The notes below the pieces were generated by a model. It was not told the DNA's origin. It did no database searches and worked only from the letters and a program-made list of their open reading frames with translations. A stretch of 38,393 bases of DNA, taken from the NCBI GenBank assembly GCA_003605065.1, contig QZJM01000024.1:1-38393 (forward strand). The letters run 5' to 3'. The translations under genes were made by a program, and so were the position numbers. Shown in pieces: positions 33,841 through 38,393 of this stretch (its first letter is position 1; every line of letters starts with the position of its first letter). Source of the stretch: Dethiobacter sp. (lineage in GTDB: Bacteria; Bacillota; Dethiobacteria; DTU022; UBA8154).

Positions 33841-35647
33841 AATCCTCTCCTTCTCCGGAGTGATAAAGCTCCTCTTCCCACTTCTTTAAATCACGGATGC
33901 GCTGCAGTTTCGCACTGATTTCTTCTCTGTTAACTGTATTTTGCAAAGACTTTATCAACCTTTCTCTTTCATCAGTCCAGCACAGGGTTTTAATCTTTCT
34001 GGCACAGTCCCTGAATATTTTTTCCATTTTGTCTTCTTCGTTCAGATTCTCCGCAAGGACCATCTTTATTATCAATTTATGCATTTCCTGTTCAGAAAAG
34101 TAACTAAGTACCGCTGCTGTATTAATTTCTTTCCCCTGCTGATCCATCTCATATAAAACCCGGGCAATTTCCCTGTGAGGACCCTCTAGAAAACTATCAG
34201 CATTTATGTTTAGCTTCTTTAGCTCCTTCAGGTACCGGGAAGATTTAAAAATACAGGTAAAAAGCTCTCTTTCCACCAATTCCTTCAGCGAAACACTTTT
34301 AGGCGCTGCTTCTTTTACTACTGCTTTTTTTCCCACAGCCGGAAAACTTCGTATGATATTCTCCAAATCTCCTCGTAATACCTCTAGCGAAACATCAATT
34401 TCTCCTGCTATTTTTTTCAGGTATTCTTCCCGTTCCAGGGTCTCCTGGATTTCCCCCAGAACTTTGCGCGCTTCTTTCCAGTAATTGACACGGCCTTCTT
34501 CTTTCTTCAGGTCATGTCTCTTTTTAATGGTAAACAGGCGGTAGTCCACAAGTGACCTGGCCTGCTGTAAGATTTCCTGGTGAAAAACCTTTCCCCCGTG
34601 CTCCTTTACAAAATCAGCGGGATCCCAACCCTGGGGAAGCTGTGCCACTTCGACCATGCAGCCCTCATTTTTCAGAAGTTCCAACCCCCGCAAAGCGGCA
34701 ATTTCCCCTCCGGTATCAGCGTCAAAAACCAGGACAACTTTATTTAAACGCCCTCTTAAAAGAGAGAGCTGTTTCTCCGTCAGTGCTGTACCCATAGGCG
34801 CTACTGTTTCTTTGATGCCGTGCTGGTGAAGCAGGATTACATCCATATATCCTTCAACCAGCAGGGCTTTTTTCTCCCTCCTGATATGCGGCAGGGCCAG
34901 GTGAAAAGCGTATAGAGTCCTGCTTTTATTAAATAAAGGAGACTCCGGGGAATTAAGATACTTGGGCTCCCCCTGTCCCCAAATACGGCCTCCGAAAGCG
35001 GCAACACGCCCCTGGCTGTCCCAGATAGGAAAGATTAAGCGTTCACGAAAATAATCGTAATACCTTCCCAGAGAATTTTTTCCCACTAATCCCCCTTTTA
35101 CAGCCAGTTCCAGATCAAAGCCCTTTCGCCGAAGTTCGCCTGTCAACCCCTCCCGGTTGTTACCCGTATAACCCACCTGGAAGTCCGTAACGGACTGTTT
35201 TGTTAAACCCCGTTTGGACAGGTAATCCAGGACTTCTTTCCCCCGGGGGGTCTTCCATAAAATATTCTGGAAGTACTTTTGGGCCAGGGAGTGCATCTCC
35301 CCTAAAACCTCCCGGATTTGCAGCTCCTTCTTTTCAGCAGGAGTGGAAGGGACAGGGTCGATTGTTATTCCCGACCTCTGAGCCAGAAAGCGCACAGCAT
35401 CGGGGAAACTGCAGTCTTCCATCTGCATGACAAAACTGAAAAGATTACCTCCGGTCTGACACCCAAAACAGTAAAAGATCTGTTTTTCCGGAGACACGGT
35501 AAAAGATGGCGATTTCTCGGAATGAAAGGGACAGAAACCCACAAAATTTTTTCCTGCCTTTTTGAGGTCGATATAAGAGGATACCACTTCGACGATGTCA
35601 AAACGGTTACGGACCTCTTCTATCACCTCATCAGGAATATAGGCCAT
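33830..35647 (-). CDS. dnaG: DNA primase DnaG
   Basis: This 605-aa protein makes RNA primers for replication. The CHC2 zinc finger is Cys39, His42, Cys60 and Cys63 ([23 protein letters not shown]). The TOPRIM core shows [14 protein letters not shown] and [10 protein letters not shown]-terminal helicase-binding domain follows. It is the first gene of the operon with rpoD. A hairpin and T tract stand just upstream of it. Confidence 0.98.
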   Translation of the reverse strand: MAYIPDEVIEEVRNRFDIVEVVSSYIDLKKAGKNFVGFCPFHSEKSPSFTVSPEKQIFYCFGCQTGGNLFSFVMQMEDCSFPDAVRFLAQRSGITIDPVPSTPAEKKELQIREVLGEMHSLAQKYFQNILWKTPRGKEVLDYLSKRGLTKQSVTDFQVGYTGNNREGLTGELRRKGFDLELAVKGGLVGKNSLGRYYDYFRERLIFPIWDSQGRVAAFGGRIWGQGEPKYLNSPESPLFNKSRTLYAFHLALPHIRREKKALLVEGYMDVILLHQHGIKETVAPMGTALTEKQLSLLRGRLNKVVLVFDADTGGEIAALRGLELLKNEGCMVEVAQLPQGWDPADFVKEHGGKVFHQEILQQARSLVDYRLFTIKKRHDLKKEEGRVNYWKEARKVLGEIQETLEREEYLKKIAGEIDVSLEVLRGDLENIIRSFPAVGKKAVVKEAAPKSVSLKELVERELFTCIFKSSRYLKELKKLNINADSFLEGPHREIARVLYEMDQQGKEINTAAVLSYFSEQEMHKLIIKMVLAENLNEEDKMEKIFRDCARKIKTLCWTDERERLIKSLQNTVNREEISAKLQRIRDLKKWEEELYHSGEGEDFDV

Positions 35648-35679
35648 CTTTTTTGCCTCCGGACTTTTTCAGGGTTATC

Positions 35680-35747
35680 AAAAAACCTCATCCCGGAGAG
35701 AGACGAGGTCTAGCGTCCAAGTTCGTTAATTATTTTTACTTGAACTT
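35680..35747 (-). terminator. Hairpins with terminator before dnaG
   Basis: On the minus strand CCTCGTC, nine bases, GATGAGG and TTTTTT (35708-35680) form a terminator with a G-U pair, about 33 bases before the dnaG start. Just upstream AAGTTC and GAACTT (35747-35742, 35724-35719) form another stem. It could be an attenuator in the dnaG-rpoD leader, or the end of an upstream transcript. Confidence 0.55.
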
Positions 35748-35979
35748 ATTCGACATGTCCTCGTCACGAAACCCCCTTCTCTTCTCCCTAAGAGGAGTTA
35801 AGGCTATGAAATTTTGACCAGCAGCCCCGTGTTTAATAAAAAACTGTAAACTTAGTTATTATATTCTATAACCCTTGAACATATTCCTGCTATTTTTTCA
35901 AAAAAATATAGGCCCCGGTCATAATCTAGTAATAGTATATACTAAATCTTATTTTCTATTCCCAGGAAGCCATTTTAAG
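35748..35979. promoter_or_regulatory. Intergenic region before dnaG
   Basis: AT-rich, without a gene. TTCGACA (TGTCGAA on the minus strand) at about 35749-35755 equals the core of a Spo0A box, which is short and may be chance. A TATAAT-like hexamer occurs near 35865 but lacks a good -35. The dnaG-rpoD promoter is expected here. Confidence 0.35.
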
Positions 35980-36105
35980 TTAACTTTTCCAGGGCATGGG
36001 AACAAATAGTTCCTGGAAAATGGAAATGATCTAGCGATCCGTCATACCGGCAATATAGTCACAAACAGAACGTTGGATTCCATATCTTTCAACAGCAGCA
36101 ACTCC
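35980..36105 (-). pseudogene. C-terminal relic of a dGTP triphosphohydrolase
   Basis: On the minus strand the frame reads VERYGIQRSVCDYIAGMTDR, a TAG stop, then IISIFQELFVPMPWKS and TAA. CDYIAGMTDRYA...LF.P is the well-known C-terminal end of dGTPase; the TAG replaces the expected Tyr. Upstream the reading frame is lost within about ten codons and the flavodoxin-like gene follows, so most of the gene is deleted. In Clostridia dgt often precedes dnaG and rpoD, which fits the position. Confidence 0.75.
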
Positions 36106-36152
36106 TCAAGCTCTTCCAGTTCCTTTCTAAAATGCAATTTACTCCAACCTTC

Positions 36153-36752
36153 CTACCGGTTTTTTCGTAAGGAGGCGGTTGCCTGGCAGACCTCGACCAT
36201 TCTTTTTCCCATTAAAGCAGCTCTCTTCCGGGCATTACTATCGTCTTCCGCGGGTTGAAAGGCACAAGCTCCATGGTGGCCCGGGCTTTTTTCATGGCTG
36301 TCTCCGATCAGAATCATCCCCTGGATAAGCATCATGCTGTGCATGGCCCGCAAGGTTGTCTCCTGCCCGCCAAAACGTGACGCTCCCGAAGTTAAACCAC
36401 CCCCCACGGTATTAAAAAGCTTTTTGTCCCTTCTCAAACGGCGTGTTTTATCCCAGAAACTTTTAAGCTGTGCGGAAACATTCCCGAAGTAGACCGGGCT
36501 GGCCACCAGCAAACCGTCGGCTGCGGCCAATCTTTCCAAAACATTTTCCAGTTCCGTACCCTCGTAGCACGCACCTCGACACGGCGTTTCGCAGGCGATA
36601 CAAAAAGGCCTCTTGTCTTTATCCAAAATCTCCTGCACAAAAACAGTTTCCGTTTCAGCCCCCAGTTCGGCGGCGGATTTTAAGGCATAATCCAGCAAAA
36701 ATGCCGTATTTCCCTGCCGGTTAGGGCTGCCGTTTAATCCGATAATCAACAT
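36153..36752 (-). CDS. Flavodoxin-like NAD(P)H-dependent FMN oxidoreductase
   Basis: This 199-aa protein has the flavodoxin fold: LIIGLNGSPNRQGNTAFLLD is the FMN phosphate-binding loop, LLVASPVYFGNVSAQLKSFWD binds the flavin ring, and LFNTVGGGLTSGASRFGGQE follows. A cysteine group CIACETPCRGAC near residue 52 is common in iron-sulfur-flavoprotein relatives. The substrate is unknown. It starts behind GGAGGGAAAGAAAA and ends about 50 bases from the dgt relic, so it may have replaced the front of dgt. Confidence 0.85.
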   Translation of the reverse strand: MLIIGLNGSPNRQGNTAFLLDYALKSAAELGAETETVFVQEILDKDKRPFCIACETPCRGACYEGTELENVLERLAAADGLLVASPVYFGNVSAQLKSFWDKTRRLRRDKKLFNTVGGGLTSGASRFGGQETTLRAMHSMMLIQGMILIGDSHEKSPGHHGACAFQPAEDDSNARKRAALMGKRMVEVCQATASLRKNR

Positions 36753-36865
36753 TTTTCTTTCCCTCCTAAATTCCCTTAAATTTCCCTTGTATTCATACAG
36801 TTGTTTATGAGAAAATATTAAAGTGGTAAAATAAACCCGTAATTACGGCAAAGGAGGACTGCTTC

Positions 36866-38074
36866 ATGACAGGGTCCAGGAAAAGTAAAAGCATGACAAT
36901 TGTAACGCTAGTCCTTTTGCTCTGCAGTTCCTTTATGTTTATTCCGGAGAAGATCCATGCCCGGGAGGTGTCTATCCCTGATATAAGTTCACATGCCGCA
37001 GTATTAATGGAGTTTTCCCGGGGGGAGATCATTTTTTCCAAAAACGGCAGTGAAATCTTACATCCCGCCAGCCTGACCAAAATTATGACCCTGGCGCTGG
37101 CCTATGAAGCCCTGCAAAAAGGGAGGGTCACCTGGGAAGATGAAGTTCTCATCAGCCAGAAAGCCTGGGAAACAGGGGGCTCACAGATGTTCCTGGAAAT
37201 CGGCCAGGTTGTGCCCTTTGGCGAACTGGTAACGGGAATTGCCACTATTTCTGCCAACGATGCCTGTGTAGCCGTCGGCGAGCACATTTACGGCTCCGAA
37301 GCCCTCTTTGTTCAGGAAATGAATAAAAAAGCCGGCGAACTGGGCCTTAAAAATACGCTTTTCCAAAATTCTTCAGGATTGCCGCACTCCCAGCATTATT
37401 CCAGTGCCGAAGATCTGGCTGTCCTTTCCCATTACCTTATCAGCAATTTTCCGGAATACCTGAAATTACACTCTCAAACGGAATTTAATTTTAACGACAT
37501 TAAGCAGTACAACCGCAATCCTCTTCTGGGCCGTTACAGTGGGGCGGACGGGTTAAAAACAGGGCACACCTCCGAAGCAGGACACTGCCTCGTAGGAACC
37601 GCCAGCCAGAAGGGCCTGCGCTTTATCACCGTGGTCATGAAAGCCTCCAGCTCCGCGGAAAGGCTCAAAGACAGCGAAAACATGCTTAACTACGCTTTCC
37701 GCAACTTTGTCCTGCACAGGGTACTTCCCGGAGGCGAAGTTCTCTCTATCGCCAGGGTTACTGGCGGGGAGCAGCGTACTATTGATTTACAACTGGAACA
37801 ACCGCTGGAAATAGCCATCCCCTTCAACCGCCAGGAAGAGCTGCAGACGCGTTTTAATGTTCCCCAGAGCGTTCCTGCTCCCATCGTCAAGGGAGACCCC
37901 GTGGGAAGCGTGGAAGTCCTCCTTGATGACAGTGTGGTGGCGGAAAGGCCCCTGATTTCAGCAGGGGATGTAAATAAGGGCGGGGCGTTCTCTCTTTTCT
38001 TCCGTTCCATCGGTGAGGTCCTGGCCGGCCTGTGGCAGAAGATTGTAAAAACGATCAGCAACCTGGCTGGTTAA
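36866..38074 (+). CDS. D-alanyl-D-alanine carboxypeptidase, DacF-like (S11)
   Basis: This 402-aa penicillin-binding protein has a basic start and hydrophobic segment (residues 11-25, TIVTLVLLLCSSFMF) serving as signal peptide. The catalytic motifs are SLTK (69-72), SAN (129-131) and KTG (231-233), in the usual S11 order. A beta-rich C-terminal domain and a terminal amphipathic helix (LAGLWQKIVKTISNLAG) would hold it to the membrane. It trims the pentapeptide of peptidoglycan. The ATG follows AAAGGAGG by eight bases. Confidence 0.95.
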   Translation: MTGSRKSKSMTIVTLVLLLCSSFMFIPEKIHAREVSIPDISSHAAVLMEFSRGEIIFSKNGSEILHPASLTKIMTLALAYEALQKGRVTWEDEVLISQKAWETGGSQMFLEIGQVVPFGELVTGIATISANDACVAVGEHIYGSEALFVQEMNKKAGELGLKNTLFQNSSGLPHSQHYSSAEDLAVLSHYLISNFPEYLKLHSQTEFNFNDIKQYNRNPLLGRYSGADGLKTGHTSEAGHCLVGTASQKGLRFITVVMKASSSAERLKDSENMLNYAFRNFVLHRVLPGGEVLSIARVTGGEQRTIDLQLEQPLEIAIPFNRQEELQTRFNVPQSVPAPIVKGDPVGSVEVLLDDSVVAERPLISAGDVNKGGAFSLFFRSIGEVLAGLWQKIVKTISNLAG

Positions 38075-38393
38075 AAGCCGCTTTTGAACTCGCTTCACTC
38101 AATGATCATCTTAACCACCACGACCCTGCAGGTCACAACAACGGATGAAAATGACCGGGTTTAGATCCCACCGTTGTTCCATAGACTTAAGCGTTTTGCT
38201 GTTGGCGGAGTGACTTGTGCAGCGAGGAAACAAGTTCACTACGAAACGAGAGCTGGAGACGACCCAGCTGACACGATGTCAGCTGCCGGTGATGACGACT
38301 AAGGTCTGGGGACACACCTCTTGCAGAGGAATGTCCCCATGGTATGCATATTTACGTCCACGGCACTTCAGACCACAATAGTATATAAAAATG
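38075..38393. other. Hairpin-rich intergenic tail
   Basis: The last 319 bases have no clear gene but several strong inverted repeats. AACAACGG/CCGTTGTT (38137-38144, 38171-38178), AGCTGG/CCAGCT (38251-38256, 38264-38269), CAGCTGACA/TGTCAGCTG (38265-38273, 38277-38285, three-base loop), and GGGGACA/TGTCCCC with inner CCTCT/AGAGG (38308-38338). The AGCTGG/CCAGCT and CAGCTGACA hairpins overlap and cannot both form. The pattern suggests a structured RNA, a REP-type element or the end of an insertion sequence, cut by the window edge. Confidence 0.6.

Noticed and set aside
34552-35713. Plus-strand frames opposite dnaG
   Set aside because: All are shadows of the primase gene, without start signals or family features.
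35680-35747. T-box riboswitch before dnaG
   Set aside because: The terminator stem is similar in shape, but the conserved T-box sequence (GGTGG-ACCGCG type) is not seen.

Overview
The window is bacterial chromosome, most likely from a spore-forming clostridial Firmicute. The inference rests on a dnaG-rpoD operon with the remains of a dgt (dGTPase) gene upstream, a sigma factor of SigA size, a DacF-like carboxypeptidase, strong GGAGG ribosome binding sites and WYL, DUF433 and HEPN/MNT genes. No species can be named from the sequence alone. About 31 kb is one CRISPR-Cas supercluster and the last 7 kb is ordinary housekeeping sequence.

Layout. (1) 1-2952: a CRISPR array, cut by the left edge, with 40 complete identical 37-bp repeats plus 9 bases of another, and 40 spacers of 35-39 bp. 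It is read leftward from a leader at 2953-3093. (2) 3094-5852: adaptation genes csa1, cas4, cas2, cas1. (3) 5898-11851: a type III-A-like module: csm1/cas10 (HD and GGDD intact), csm2 (with an added zinc ribbon), csm3, csm4 and a CARF-HEPN Csm6-like RNase, but no csm5. (4) 11852-12404: a Phd-like antitoxin and a broken VapC, facing away from csm1. (5) 12455-20092: a type III-C module: cmr1, a Cmr6-like RAMP, csx11 (Cas10-like, with both catalytic motifs degenerate), cmr4, cmr5, and a Cmr3-like RAMP. (6) 20160-21335: a relic of the same antitoxin, a HEPN/MNT pair, a small ORF relic and an orphan copy of the antitoxin operator. (7) 21381-28572: a type I-D module: cas10d, an unrecognised 207-aa protein, csc2, csc1, cas3. 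(8) 28579-31223: toxin-antitoxin relics, a hairpin that resembles a CRISPR repeat, a WYL regulator and cas6. (9) 31409-38074: an exported isochorismatase-fold protein, four tRNAs, rpoD, dnaG, a dgt relic, a flavodoxin-like oxidoreductase and a D-Ala-D-Ala carboxypeptidase, then a hairpin-rich tail.

How the parts may work together (inference). One array, one Cas6 and one Cas1/Cas2/Cas4/Csa1 set appear to serve three effectors: I-D for DNA, III-A for RNA with cyclic oligoadenylate signalling to the CARF-HEPN RNase, and III-C for RNA without a recognisable cyclase or HD nuclease. Toxin-antitoxin genes or fragments sit at the module boundaries, which suggests that the cluster was assembled by modular insertion or rearrangement. 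The most novel-looking items are the 207-aa I-D protein, the zinc-ribbon Csm2, the missing csm5, the csm1 promoter overlapping the antitoxin promoter, and the repeat-like hairpin upstream of the I-D operon.
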